From: Rubricoccus sp963708165
Lineage (GTDB): Bacteria; Bacteroidota; Rhodothermia; Rhodothermales; Rubricoccaceae
Length of the DNA: 64,000 nt
Direction of reading: 5' to 3'
Assembly (NCBI GenBank): GCA_963708165.1
Contig: OY970187.1
Span: 620,001-684,000 of the forward strand
Part shown: piece after piece, positions 26,584-35,316 of the stretch
Layout of the letters: each line of letters begins with the position of its first letter
How positions within the stretch are numbered: the stretch's first letter is position 1
The notes under the pieces: model-generated
Seen by the model: only the letters and a program-made list of their open reading frames with translations
Told to the model about the DNA's origin: nothing
The model's database searches: none
Made by a program: the position numbers and the translations under genes

Positions 26584-29295
26584 ATGTCTACCCTTCCCGA
26601 CCCCACCGACCGCGACCACCGCTGGGTCTACGCCTTTACTGGTGCTGACGCCTCTGGCGCGCCGCCAGAGGCTCGCAAGGCGCTTCTCGGCGGGAAAGGC
26701 GCCGGGCTCGCCGCGATGACGCAAGCGGGGCTGCCCGTCCCGCCCGGCTTCACCATCACGACCGAGGCGTGCGTGGCGTACCAGACGCACGGCCACCACT
26801 TTCCCGAGGGCATGTGGACACAGGCGCGCACGTCACTCAAAGGCATCGAAGCCGCGACAGGACGCGCGTTTGGGGATCCTGAAAACCCGCTGCTGCTCTC
26901 GGTCCGCAGCGGCGCTGCCGTCTCGATGCCGGGCATGATGGACACCGTTCTCAACCTCGGCCTCAACGACGAGACCGCCAGAGGCATCGCGCGGCAGACC
27001 GGCGACGCCCGCTTCGCGTGGGACGCGTATCGCCGCTTTGTCGCCATGTTCGGCGAGATCGTGATGGGCGTTGACGCCGCGCGCTTCGAGCGCGTGCTGG
27101 ACCGCGCCAAGGCCCAGACCTCTGGCGGGCGCGACACGGACCTCTCGCCAGAGGCCTTGCAAGAGGTCGTGGTGCAGTACAAGCGTTTGGTCTTCGGCGA
27201 GCAGCGCGGCGTGCCGTTTCCGGACGACCCCGAGGAGCAGCTCCGCATGACCATCGCGGCCGTTTTCGACAGTTGGGACAACGACCGCGCGCGGGCCTAC
27301 CGCCGCGTGCACCGCATCGCGGACGACATCGGGACGGGCGTGACGGTTCAGGCGATGGTGTTTGGCAACATGGGCTGGCAGTCCGGAACAGGCGTCGCGT
27401 TCACGCGCGATCCCTCGACGGGCGAAAAGGTGCTCTATGGCGAGTACCTGCTCAACGCGCAGGGCGAGGACGTGGTCGCGGGCACGCGCACGCCCAAGCC
27501 TCTGGCGGAGATGGAGGCCGATCTCCCGGATGCGTTCGCGCAGTTCCGCGAGATCGCCGGGCGATTGGAGGCGCACTATGGCGATGTACAGGACGTGGAG
27601 TTCACCATCGAGCAGGGTCGGCTGTGGCTGCTCCAGACGCGCACGGCCAAGCGCTCGGGCGCAGCAGCCGTCAAGGTGGCGGTGGACATGGTGGAAGAAG
27701 GCGTGATCAGTCGCGAGACGGCGATCCTGCGCGTCTCGCCAGAGGCGCTGGATGGGCTCTTGCACCCGACCGTGGATCCCGACGCCGAGGTCACTCTTTT
27801 GGCGGAGGGTTTGCCCGCGAGCCCCGGCGCGGCGACGGGTCGCGTCGTGTTCACGTCCGAAGCTGCGGAAACCCAGGCGGCCTCTGGCGAGCCGGTGATT
27901 CTGGTGCGGCACGAGACCTCGCCCGACGATTTCCACGGCATGGTCGCCTCGCGCGCCATTGTCACCGCCAGAGGCGGCATGACAAGCCACGCGGCGGTCG
28001 TGGCCCGTGGCATGGGCCTTCCGTGCGTGGCGGGCGCCGATGCGTTGGAGATCGACGCCTCTGGCGGCACGCTCCGCGCAGGCAGCCACACCGTCCTCGC
28101 GGGCGACTGGCTGACGGTCGACGGCGCGACGGGCCGCGTGCTGCTGGGACAGGTGCCGACGCGCGAGCCCGAACTGGACGAGAACTTCCACACGCTGATG
28201 GGCTGGGCCGACGAGGTGCGGCGCCTCGGCGTGCGCGCCAACGCGGACACGCCAGAGGACGCGCAAACCGCCCGCGACTTCGGAGCCCGTGGCATCGGCC
28301 TGTGCCGGACTGAGCACATGTTCTTTGGCGACGAACGCCTCGCGGCCATGCGCGAGATGATCCTCGCCGACGGGCCGGGCGAGCGCGAGGCGGCGCTGCG
28401 CAAGCTGCTCCCGCTTCAGCGTGCGGACTTCGCAGGCATCTTCCGCGCGATGGACGGCTTCCCGGTCACAGTTCGCTTGCTGGACCCGCCACTCCACGAG
28501 TTTCTTCCCAGCCTGCTCGACCTGACGGGCCGCATCTCGGAGATCAAGCTCGCGCTCCGCCACGCGGATTCTCTCGCGGACATGGACCGCTTGCTGGACG
28601 AGTCCGACACCGCCCGCTCCCTCTTGCGCCAGGTCGAGCGCTTGCACGAGACCAACCCGATGCTGGGCCTGCGCGGCTGCCGCCTGGGATTGCTCTACCC
28701 CGAGATTACGCGGATGCAGGCGCAGGCCGTCTTCGAGGCTGCCGCCGACTGCAAAGCCTCTGGCGTGGACGTGCAGCCGGAGGTCATGGTGCCGCTCGTC
28801 TCAGTCTCGGCAGAGTTGAAGGACCAGGGCGCTGTCGTGCGCGAGGTCGCCGCTGAAGTGTTCGCCGAGCGCGGCGTGAGCGTGGACTACTTGGTCGGCA
28901 CGATGATCGAGCTGCCGCGCGCGTGCCTCACCGCGGGCGCCATTGCCGAGCACGCCGAGTTCTTTTCCTTCGGCACCAACGACCTGACGCAGACCACCTT
29001 CGGTCTCTCGCGCGACGACGCGGGCCGCCTCCTCTCCACCTACGTCGACCGCGGCATCCTCCGCGCCGACCCGTTCCAGGTGCTGGATCAGGAGGGCGTA
29101 GGCCACCTCGTGCGCCTCGCGACGGAGAGCGGACGCGAGGCGCGTCCCGGACTCAAAGTCGGCGTCTGCGGCGAGCACGGCGGCGAGCCGGAGTCGGTCG
29201 CGTTTTTCCACCGCGTGGGGCTGGACTACGTGAGTTGCTCGCCGTTTCGCGTGCCCATCGCGAGGCTGGCGGCGGCCCACGCGGCGCTAGCCTAG
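26584..29295 (+). CDS. ppdK: Pyruvate, phosphate dikinase
   Basis: The 903-residue enzyme interconverts pyruvate, ATP and phosphate with phosphoenolpyruvate, AMP and pyrophosphate. Order of domains: nucleotide-binding region (about 20-340, with LLGGKGAGLAAM and VRSGAAVSMPGMMDT); swivelling phosphohistidine domain with GGMTSHAAVVARG, catalytic His at residue 469; and the C-terminal PEP/pyruvate barrel with LCRTEHMFF and the catalytic Cys at 862 in GVCGEHGGEPE. Length is typical. ATG at 26584 was preferred over a Met nine codons upstream on conservation. It is monocistronic, divergent from the T9SS genes. Several copies of the iterated 10-mer are translated as ASG, ARG and PEA. Confidence 0.97.
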   Translation: MSTLPDPTDRDHRWVYAFTGADASGAPPEARKALLGGKGAGLAAMTQAGLPVPPGFTITTEACVAYQTHGHHFPEGMWTQARTSLKGIEAATGRAFGDPENPLLLSVRSGAAVSMPGMMDTVLNLGLNDETARGIARQTGDARFAWDAYRRFVAMFGEIVMGVDAARFERVLDRAKAQTSGGRDTDLSPEALQEVVVQYKRLVFGEQRGVPFPDDPEEQLRMTIAAVFDSWDNDRARAYRRVHRIADDIGTGVTVQAMVFGNMGWQSGTGVAFTRDPSTGEKVLYGEYLLNAQGEDVVAGTRTPKPLAEMEADLPDAFAQFREIAGRLEAHYGDVQDVEFTIEQGRLWLLQTRTAKRSGAAAVKVAVDMVEEGVISRETAILRVSPEALDGLLHPTVDPDAEVTLLAEGLPASPGAATGRVVFTSEAAETQAASGEPVILVRHETSPDDFHGMVASRAIVTARGGMTSHAAVVARGMGLPCVAGADALEIDASGGTLRAGSHTVLAGDWLTVDGATGRVLLGQVPTREPELDENFHTLMGWADEVRRLGVRANADTPEDAQTARDFGARGIGLCRTEHMFFGDERLAAMREMILADGPGEREAALRKLLPLQRADFAGIFRAMDGFPVTVRLLDPPLHEFLPSLLDLTGRISEIKLALRHADSLADMDRLLDESDTARSLLRQVERLHETNPMLGLRGCRLGLLYPEITRMQAQAVFEAAADCKASGVDVQPEVMVPLVSVSAELKDQGAVVREVAAEVFAERGVSVDYLVGTMIELPRACLTAGAIAEHAEFFSFGTNDLTQTTFGLSRDDAGRLLSTYVDRGILRADPFQVLDQEGVGHLVRLATESGREARPGLKVGVCGEHGGEPESVAFFHRVGLDYVSCSPFRVPIARLAAAHAALA

Positions 29296-29330
29296 CGCCA
29301 GAGGCCTCTGGCAGGTGGCCTCTGGCGCAT

Positions 29331-29362
29331 AAAAATGCCCGGCCTCTCGCGAGAGGCCGGGC
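29331..29362 (-). terminator. Intrinsic terminator of the CsbD-like gene
   Basis: GCCCGGCCTCTCGCGAGAGGCCGGGC (29337-29362; described as a perfect 26-bp palindrome with core CTCGCGAG) is followed on the minus strand by ATTTTTATG. The poly-T side and orientation fit termination of the minus-strand CsbD gene; the stem could also stop ppdK transcription from the other side. Confidence 0.75.
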
Positions 29363-29385
29363 GGAAAACGCTTGGACGCCAGAAG

Positions 29386-29453
29386 CACGGCCGTGCCGGA
29401 GGCACAGCGGCGCCAGAGGCACAGCGGCGCCAGAGGCACAGCGGCGCCAGAGG
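29386..29453. repeat. 17-bp tandem repeat containing the iterated 10-mer
   Basis: Three perfect copies of CACAGCGGCGCCAGAGG (29403-29419, 29420-29436, 29437-29453) are preceded by one degenerate copy (29386-29402). Each unit carries CGCCAGAGG plus the following C. The array ends one base before the stop codon of the CsbD-like gene. Confidence 0.8.
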
Positions 29454-29648
29454 CTAGATGAACGCCGACATCTTGAGCATAATCGTCTGGCGGTCCTCGC
29501 CGGTCTCGGCGTGGATCAGGTTGACCATCTGCTTGAGGTCACCGCGCGCCTTTTTGAGGTCGCCGTCGTCGAGGTTTTCCCAGGTCGACTGGATCTGGCT
29601 GCGCATCCGCGTCCAGTTGTCCTCCATGCGCTCTTTGTTGCTGCTCAT
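29454..29648 (-). CDS. CsbD-family small protein
   Basis: The 64-residue, highly charged, helical protein (KERMEDNWTRMRSQIQSTWE, then LKKARGDLKQMVNLIHAETG) has the size and character of CsbD-like general stress proteins, whose molecular function is not established. ATG at 29648 fits. Its stop TAG abuts the 17-bp tandem repeat, with a strong intrinsic terminator further on, which supports independent expression. It is the first of a run of minus-strand genes extending to 36.5 kb when read from the left. Confidence 0.82.
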   Translation of the reverse strand: MSSNKERMEDNWTRMRSQIQSTWENLDDGDLKKARGDLKQMVNLIHAETGEDRQTIMLKMSAFI

Positions 29649-29751
29649 CTCGTCTCGGGGGGTCTGTGCCGTGCCTGTGGCCTGCGGCGTTCTACACGTG
29701 TGCGGGTTCTAATCTACGGGAAACGCGCCCTCTCCCCCAACCGCTGGACCT

Positions 29752-30495
29752 TCACGCGTCCGGTTTGCGCGCCACCCAGTGGATGCGCTCGCTCGCGCTC
29801 GTGGCGTCCTCGGTCGAGAACGCGTCGTAGGCGGCCTCTGGCGCCAGAGGCGAGGCGTCGAAAAGCGCCTGCAATTCCTCTAGCGAGTACGCGCGCTGGA
29901 CGTGCGTCTCGGAGTGGCTCTGGCCCTCGGCTGACAGGTCGAAGACGGTCGTGTGGAGGCGTGTCTCGGGGTCGTAGGAGCCCGCGCGGGTGTACGCGAA
30001 CGCATCGGCGCGGCCCTCGTCATCGAACTCGCCGACGTGGTTGAGCGAGTTGGCGGGCGTGCTCTGGTCCACGATGAACACGCCACCCGGGCGCAGCGCA
30101 GCGTGGACGTGCCGCAGCAGCGTCGCGATCTGGCGCTCGTGCAAGAGGTAGTTCAGGCCGTCGTACACGAGCACGATGGCGTCCGCCAGAGGCCCTGGAA
30201 TCGGGTCGGCGAAGACGGCGTGGGCAAAGGCGATCTCGGCGCCCTGTCTGGCGGCTTTGCGCTGCGCCACCTCTACCATCGCGGCCGAGCCGTCGTAGCC
30301 GCGCAGGTCGAAGTCGTCCAGCCGCGAGAGCGCGAGCGCGAGCGAGCCCGTCCCGCAGCCGATCTCGACGAGCGCGCTGGCCTCTGGCGCGTGGCGCTGC
30401 AACAGTTCGTAGACGTAGTCGGCCCAGCCGTCGTAGTCGACGTGGGCCATGACGGCGTCGTAGCCGAGGGCGAGGCGGGAGTAAGGATCGGCCAC
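29752..30495 (-). CDS. Class I SAM-dependent methyltransferase
   Basis: The 247-residue protein carries the methyltransferase fold: motif I VEIGCGTGSLAL near residue 45, an acidic end of strand two (LRGYDGS), and VYDGLNYLLHE as motif post-I/IV. It would transfer methyl from S-adenosylmethionine to an unknown substrate. No ATG lies near the conserved start; GTG at 30495 (VADPYSRLALGYDAVM) is the best candidate, and the frame further upstream runs into repeat-derived sequence. It lies downstream of pdxA, separated by a heptamer-array region. Confidence 0.85.
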   Translation of the reverse strand: MADPYSRLALGYDAVMAHVDYDGWADYVYELLQRHAPEASALVEIGCGTGSLALALSRLDDFDLRGYDGSAAMVEVAQRKAARQGAEIAFAHAVFADPIPGPLADAIVLVYDGLNYLLHERQIATLLRHVHAALRPGGVFIVDQSTPANSLNHVGEFDDEGRADAFAYTRAGSYDPETRLHTTVFDLSAEGQSHSETHVQRAYSLEELQALFDASPLAPEAAYDAFSTEDATSASERIHWVARKPDA

Positions 30496-30675
30496 GAGGC
30501 GAGGGGGGGTGTGCCGCAAGATCGCGCTCGCCAGAGGCCTCTGGCGCTCGGTTCCGAGTAATGCTGCGTCCCGCTCGCCTCTGGCGCCAGAGGCCTGTGG
30601 CGCTGGGACCGGGCAACCCGGCGGCTCGGCCCTACGGGAGATCGCATGCAACGCCAGAGGCTGAGCGCTGGAACG
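30496..30675. other. Repeat-rich spacer upstream of the methyltransferase
   Basis: This stretch holds four or five copies of the iterated 10-mer, including CGCCAGAGGCCTCTGGCG at about 30530-30547 and GCCTCTGGCGCCAGAGGC near 30577-30594. No plausible gene is seen. It joins the composite heptamer element at 30676. Confidence 0.5.
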
Positions 30676-30763
30676 GGCCTCTGGCGGAACAAAAATCGCG
30701 GCGCGTCTCCTCATCCTCATCCCTCATCCCTCATCCCTCATCCCTCATCCCTCATCCCTCATC
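30676..30763. repeat. Composite element with CTCATCC heptamer array, copy 1
   Basis: It reads as a 10-mer (GCCTCTGGCG), then GGAACAAAAATCGCGGCGC, then CTCCTCATC and about seven copies of CTCATCC (six perfect at 30716-30757 plus a partial one). The pdxA stop codon (30745-30747) lies inside the array, so the array encodes the MRDEG tail of PdxA. A second copy with the same order lies at 36705-36804. Confidence 0.8.
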
Positions 30764-31746
30764 GCGCACATTTGCGCCGCCACGCGCACGGCCTCGGCAA
30801 AGCTGGAATCGTCCGCGTGGCCCTGGCCCGCGATGTCGAAGGCCGTGCCGTGATCCGGGCTCGTGCGCACAATGGGCAGGCCGAGCGTGAGGTTGACGCC
30901 GCCGCCCATCGCGAGGGCTTTGAACGGCGCGAGGCCCTGGTCGTGATACATCGCGAGCACGGCGTCGACGCGCGCCCACGAGCCGCGGCCGAAGAAGGCG
31001 TCTGCGGGGAACGGGCCTCTGGCGTCGATGCCGCGGGCGCGGGCGGACTCGATCGCGGGCGCGACGACCGTCAGGTCTTCCATGCCAATCACGCCGCCGT
31101 CGCTCGCGTGCGGGTTGAGCCCGAGCACGGCGATGCGGGGTTCGGCGACGCCCAGCCTCTGGCGCAGGCCTGCCGCGAGCGTGTCCAGAACGGTCGCGAT
31201 GCGCTCGCGCGTGACGAGTGCGGCCACGCGGGCCACAGGCTCATGGACGGTCACGAGCGCGACGCGGAGCGGGCCGCGGTCGAGCGTGGCGGCGAGCACC
31301 ATCACCACATCGGGCGCGCCAGTGCGGTCTTGCAGGTACTCGGTGTGGCCGGGAAAGGCGACGCCTGCGAGCGAGATGGCCTCTTTGGACAGCGGCGCTG
31401 TGACCATGCCGTCGGCCTCGCCTGCGAGACAGGCGTCGCAGGCCCGCGCGACAGCGCCGATGGCCGCTTGACCTCCTTCCGCCGTCGTGCGGCCCCACTC
31501 GTAGGCGCCCGCGCCGCCAGTGTCAACGACTGCCAGTGCGGCCTCTGGCGTGTCGTCCGCGAAGGCGTTCACGCGCGCGACCGGACCCAGACCGAGCGCC
31601 TCGGCCTGCGCTTCCACCACCGCCGCTGGACCGACAGCAACGAGCCGCGCCAGAGGCCTCAGCTCAGGGTCTCGCGCGGCCTTGAGGATGATTTCGGGGC
31701 CAATCCCGTTGGGATCGCCAAGCGTGAGCGCGAGGATCGGGCGCAT
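30745..31746 (-). CDS. pdxA: 4-hydroxythreonine-4-phosphate dehydrogenase
   Basis: The 333-residue protein matches PdxA of pyridoxal 5'-phosphate synthesis (DXP-dependent route). Seen are LTLGDPNGIGPEI at the N terminus, FPGHTEYLQDRTG with a metal His, LGLNPHASDGGVIG, AMYHDQGLAPFKAL and GLPIVRTSPDHGTAFD. It oxidises 4-phosphohydroxy-L-threonine with NAD. The last five residues are encoded by the CTCATCC array, so the C terminus may vary with array length. ATG at 31746 fits the family start. A minus-strand lipoprotein gene lies 46 bp upstream, separated by an iterated palindrome at 31768-31785. Confidence 0.95.
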   Translation of the reverse strand: MRPILALTLGDPNGIGPEIILKAARDPELRPLARLVAVGPAAVVEAQAEALGLGPVARVNAFADDTPEAALAVVDTGGAGAYEWGRTTAEGGQAAIGAVARACDACLAGEADGMVTAPLSKEAISLAGVAFPGHTEYLQDRTGAPDVVMVLAATLDRGPLRVALVTVHEPVARVAALVTRERIATVLDTLAAGLRQRLGVAEPRIAVLGLNPHASDGGVIGMEDLTVVAPAIESARARGIDARGPFPADAFFGRGSWARVDAVLAMYHDQGLAPFKALAMGGGVNLTLGLPIVRTSPDHGTAFDIAGQGHADDSSFAEAVRVAAQMCAMRDEG

Positions 31747-31767
31747 GGGCCTCTGGCGAGTGGTACA

Positions 31768-31785
31768 GCCTCTGGCGCCAGAGGC
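31768..31785. repeat. 18-bp iterated palindrome between lipoprotein gene and pdxA
   Basis: Perfect GCCTCTGGCGCCAGAGGC lying 7 bp downstream of the minus-strand lipoprotein stop (31793-31795) and 21 bp upstream of the pdxA start. Confidence 0.85.
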
Positions 31786-31792
31786 TAAGGGG

Positions 31793-32527
31793 CTAGCTCA
31801 GAGGGATGCAGACGCGGCGGTTGGTCTCGCTGCGCTCGCGCGAGTCGATGTCGAACTCGATCAGGCGCACGATGCCGATGTCCAGGCCGGAGGCGACGAA
31901 CTCGGGCCCTTGCTCGCAGTCGACGCCGGCGAGGTCTGAGGCCTGGGTCGTGGTGCGCTCCAGCGTGCCAAAGAGCAGGCCACCGTCGGCGATCTCGACG
32001 GTGTCGCCTTCGTACGCGTCGCGCAGCGCGACCGCGTCGCCGTCGGCCAGATCGAGCGCGACGAGTGTGCGCCCGGCCTCGCCCGTGGCGCGGTCCAGAA
32101 AGAGCACGTCGCCCTCGATGCCCGCGAACGTGTCGGCCTCGTCCTCGACGGTCACCACGCGCGCGCCAGAGGCGTCGCACTGCGCACGGCCTTCGCCCTC
32201 GGCGCGGGCTACGATGGAAACTTCGTCTCCGCGAGGCTCTCCCCTCTCGCCCAGATCACCTCTTGGCGAGACGCGCGCGACATGGCTCGCGTAGACGTAG
32301 CAGACCGTGCCGTCGCCCAGGTCATAGGCGGCCTCTGGCGCGCTCGCGCCCAGAAAGCCGGGGTTGACGCCGTCGAGTTGGCCATCGGCCGAGGCACCGG
32401 CGGGAAGCTCCACACCGACGGTTGCGTCGGGGTTGGAGCCGTCGGCGGCGGGCGCGTCCGGGGCCTGCTCGCAGGCGGCGAGGACGAGAAGGGCGAGCGG
32501 CGCGAGGCGCCAGAGGGGCTTCGTCAT
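31793..32527 (-). CDS. Hypothetical lipoprotein
   Basis: The 244-residue product has a signal peptide with lipobox LAAC (residues 16-19). A short Ala/Asp/Pro-rich linker leads to an acidic mature domain with three or more Cys residues (TVCYVY, AQCDASG, DCEQGPEF, RRVCIPLS). No family was recognised; it may be a periplasmic or outer-membrane lipoprotein. ATG at 32527 starts the signal peptide. It lies between pepA and pdxA on the same strand with gaps of about 66 and 46 bp, so cotranscription is possible. Confidence 0.8.
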   Translation of the reverse strand: MTKPLWRLAPLALLVLAACEQAPDAPAADGSNPDATVGVELPAGASADGQLDGVNPGFLGASAPEAAYDLGDGTVCYVYASHVARVSPRGDLGERGEPRGDEVSIVARAEGEGRAQCDASGARVVTVEDEADTFAGIEGDVLFLDRATGEAGRTLVALDLADGDAVALRDAYEGDTVEIADGGLLFGTLERTTTQASDLAGVDCEQGPEFVASGLDIGIVRLIEFDIDSRERSETNRRVCIPLS

Positions 32528-32593
32528 GGGTCCAGGGAGTGGGTCCAGAGAGAGGGGTGCGCCACGATACGGCGCGGGAGGGGCGAGGGTTTG

Positions 32594-34048
32594 TCAGGCC
32601 ATGCCGGAGACGGCGTCGAGCAGGAGGCGCACGCCGAAGCCGCTGGCGCCCTTCGGGTGGACACCGTAGGACGAGTCGAAGAAGGACGGCCGCGCGATGT
32701 CGAGGTGGAGCCACGGGTAGGCGGGCTCGCCGCTGGCGTCGCGCGTGAAGTGGTCGAGGAAGGCGGCGGCGGTAATCGTGCCCGCCATCGCGCCGCCCAC
32801 GTTTTTGAGGTCGGCTACGTCGCTTTTGAGCTGCGCGGCGTAGTGCGGAAACAGCGGGAGCGGCCACACGCGGTCGCCAGAGGCTTCGCCTGCGGTCACG
32901 AACTGTGCCGTGAGCGCGTCGCGGCCGTCGCCCTCGCGCGTGACCGCCGCGGCCACGCGCTCGCCGAGCGCCACGCCCTGCGCGCCGGTCAGCGTCGCGA
33001 CCGAAACGGCGAGGCGCGGGCTCAGGCCTCTGGCGTAGGAGAGCGCATCCGCCAGAAGCATCCGGCCTTCGGCGTCGGTGTTGAGCACTTCGACGGTCGC
33101 GCCGGAGTGCATCGGGATCACGTCGCCGGGGACGTAGGCGCGCACGCCGGGGCGGTTGTCGGACATGGGAATCAGCGCGATGGTGTGCACCGGCACGTTC
33201 AGCCGCGCGAGTGCCAGCATCGCGCCGTAGACGGCTGCGCTGCCGCCCATGTCGGCCTTCATCTTGTCCATCGAGTTCTTGGTCGGCTTGAGCGAAAGCC
33301 CGCCGGTGTCGTACGTCACGCCTTTGCCCACCAGCACGACCGGCGCCGCGCCGCTCTCGCCAGAGGCAGATCCGCCAGAGCCCTCTGGCGCGTGCTCGAT
33401 GACGACGAACCGCGGCGGGTCGAGGCTGCCGCGGTTGACCGCCAGAAGCCCGCCCATGTTTTCTTGTTCGATCCGCGCCTTGTCCCACACCTCCACGCGC
33501 AGACCGACGGCCTCGGCGCCCTCCCGCATGGCATCCGCCAAGTCGGCGGGCATCTTCTCGTCGGGCGACATGTTGACCAGGTCGCGCGCGGCATTGGTGG
33601 CCTCGGCGCGGACGCGGGCGGCGTTCTCATCCGCAGCCTCTGGCGCACGGACGCTTACCTGAGCCTCTGGCGGCGCGTCGGGCGCCGTCCGGTAGCGGTC
33701 GAAGCGGTAGGCGCCCAGCAGAAACCCTTCCAGCGCGGCCTCGCCTCGGGCGGCATCGGGCGCGTCCAAGATCACGCGCTCGGCTTTCACGCCAGAGGCC
33801 GTCTTCGAGGCGCTCGCGCCGCTCCACCGCCAAGATTCCAACCCCTCCACCTCTTTCGCGAGCGGCACGATGGCCACGCGCGCCGGTCCGCTCGCGGGAT
33901 AGAACGACGCCGTGCCGCCAGAGGCGAGCGCGTCGGCGGCAGCAGACTGCGCGCCCGGCCCGAACGCCTCGGCCCAGGCCTCGGGCGCGGTCTCGCCGTC
34001 GAGGAAGAGGACGAGCAGGTCGGCGTCGAGGTCGGAAAGCGGGGTCAT
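32594..34048 (-). CDS. pepA: Leucyl aminopeptidase, M17 family
   Basis: The 484-residue cytosolic aminopeptidase has the two-domain M17 layout. The C-terminal catalytic domain carries VGKGVTYDTGGLSLKP (metal Lys and Asp), MKADMGG, and NTDAEGRMLLADAL with the catalytic Arg. It removes N-terminal residues from peptides using two metal ions. ATG at 34048 was chosen; the open frame upstream is a shadow. Before the VLVGKG strand lies an insertion of about 12 residues (EGSGGSASGES) built from copies of the iterated 10-mer, which homologues lack. Confidence 0.94.
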   Translation of the reverse strand: MTPLSDLDADLLVLFLDGETAPEAWAEAFGPGAQSAAADALASGGTASFYPASGPARVAIVPLAKEVEGLESWRWSGASASKTASGVKAERVILDAPDAARGEAALEGFLLGAYRFDRYRTAPDAPPEAQVSVRAPEAADENAARVRAEATNAARDLVNMSPDEKMPADLADAMREGAEAVGLRVEVWDKARIEQENMGGLLAVNRGSLDPPRFVVIEHAPEGSGGSASGESGAAPVVLVGKGVTYDTGGLSLKPTKNSMDKMKADMGGSAAVYGAMLALARLNVPVHTIALIPMSDNRPGVRAYVPGDVIPMHSGATVEVLNTDAEGRMLLADALSYARGLSPRLAVSVATLTGAQGVALGERVAAAVTREGDGRDALTAQFVTAGEASGDRVWPLPLFPHYAAQLKSDVADLKNVGGAMAGTITAAAFLDHFTRDASGEPAYPWLHLDIARPSFFDSSYGVHPKGASGFGVRLLLDAVSGMA

Positions 34049-34126
34049 GCGGGTGCGGATGGTGGGGGGTGGAAAGATCGCGGTCGCCAGAGGCAGGAGT
34101 TGCCTGAGCCTCTGCCGCGCGTCGAG

Positions 34127-34150
34127 GTAGGGACACCATGCATGGTGTCC
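34127..34150. repeat. Dispersed palindrome GGACACCATGCATGGTGTCC, copy 1
   Basis: A perfect 20-bp palindrome (34131-34150) preceded by GTAG lies in the gap between nrnA and pepA. A near-identical copy occurs in inverse orientation at 56117-56140. It is likely one of many genome copies of a hairpin element. The same gap also holds an iterated 18-bp palindrome just before nrnA's stop. Confidence 0.7.
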
Positions 34151-34200
34151 GCACGGGTCGACGCGCCGCGCGAGGCCTCTGGCGCCAGAGGCGGCTCCGC

Positions 34201-35316
34201 CTACCGGTTCTTCTGGAACTGTGCGAGCAGCGCGAGTTCGTCTTCGGACAGCTCGTGGCCTTGCTCGGCCTCGACAACAGCCTCTGGCGGCGCGGCGACG
34301 TGCGCGGGCGCCGCGTTGATGGCGTCCCGACGTACTTCCTCCAGCGGACGGTTCTTGACGTACGCGCCAGAGGCGTTCGCGTGGCCGCCGCCGCCGTAGC
34401 GGCCCGCCCAGCCATTGATGGGGCAGTCGCCTTTGGAGCGAAACGAGATCTTGATGCCGCTCAGTGTCTCCAGGAAGATCACCGACGCGACCGCGCCTTC
34501 CATCGCGAGGGCGTACTGGATCAGGCCCTCGGTGTCCTGGAAGTCGGCGCCAGAGGCGCTCAGCATCTCCTGCGAAACCGTCATCGACGTGAGGCGGCCG
34601 TCGTAGTGGCTGCGGATGGAGCCCAATGCGCGCCCCAGAAGGCGCAGGGCCTCTGGCGTCTTGCCGTCGTACAGCGCGACGTGAATGGGCTCGGGCTTGA
34701 AGTCGCCGCGCTCCAGCAGGTCCGAGATGATGGCGTGCGTGCGAGGCGTCGTCGAGCCAAAGCGGAACGAGCCGGTGTCGGTCATGATCGCGACGTAGAG
34801 CGCCGTCGCGATGGCGCGGTCGATGGCGTCCGGGTCGTGACCCGCAATGAGGTCGTAGACGATCTCGCCTGCAGCGGCGGCATCGGTGCGCACACACGAG
34901 GCCGTGAACCACGTTTCTGGGTCCGGGTGGTGGTCCAGCAGGTAGACCGGCTTGCCCGCCTCGGCGGCGGCTTTGAACGGCCCGCCGACCGTTCCCAGGC
35001 GGTGCTCAGCGTTGGTGTCTACCACCAGCAGCACGTCAGCGCCCGCGATGAGTTCGGCGTGGCTCAGCGCGCCGACATCGTAGGGCCGCACGAGTTTTTT
35101 GGGCTGCTCGTCCAGCAGCCAGCGCAGCGGCTTGGGCTCGGGATCGGCGTTGAGGCAGTACACCGCTTTGCCCATGCCACGCAACCACCGCCCGACGGCG
35201 ATCTCACTGCCCAGCGCGTCGCCGTCCGGCCGGATGTGCGTTGCGATGACGACGCGCTGCGCCGCCAGAAGCGCGTCGCGGATGGTGGCGAGGTCGGGCG
35301 AGTCGTGGACGAGCAT
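34201..35316 (-). CDS. nrnA: DHH-family oligoribonuclease / pAp phosphatase (NrnA-like)
   Basis: The 371-residue protein has DHH motifs: HIRPDGDALGS near residue 30, VVDTN near 100, LLDHHPDP near 130 and TDTGSFRFGST near 190. The DHHA1 end carries GRYGGGGHANASG. NrnA-type enzymes degrade very short RNA and dephosphorylate 3'-phosphoadenosine 5'-phosphate. ATG at 35316 gives the standard start; upstream in-frame sequence is repeat-rich shadow. The extension after GGGHANASG contains the QFQKNR end. pepA lies 152 bp downstream. Confidence 0.93.
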   Translation of the reverse strand: MLVHDSPDLATIRDALLAAQRVVIATHIRPDGDALGSEIAVGRWLRGMGKAVYCLNADPEPKPLRWLLDEQPKKLVRPYDVGALSHAELIAGADVLLVVDTNAEHRLGTVGGPFKAAAEAGKPVYLLDHHPDPETWFTASCVRTDAAAAGEIVYDLIAGHDPDAIDRAIATALYVAIMTDTGSFRFGSTTPRTHAIISDLLERGDFKPEPIHVALYDGKTPEALRLLGRALGSIRSHYDGRLTSMTVSQEMLSASGADFQDTEGLIQYALAMEGAVASVIFLETLSGIKISFRSKGDCPINGWAGRYGGGGHANASGAYVKNRPLEEVRRDAINAAPAHVAAPPEAVVEAEQGHELSEDELALLAQFQKNR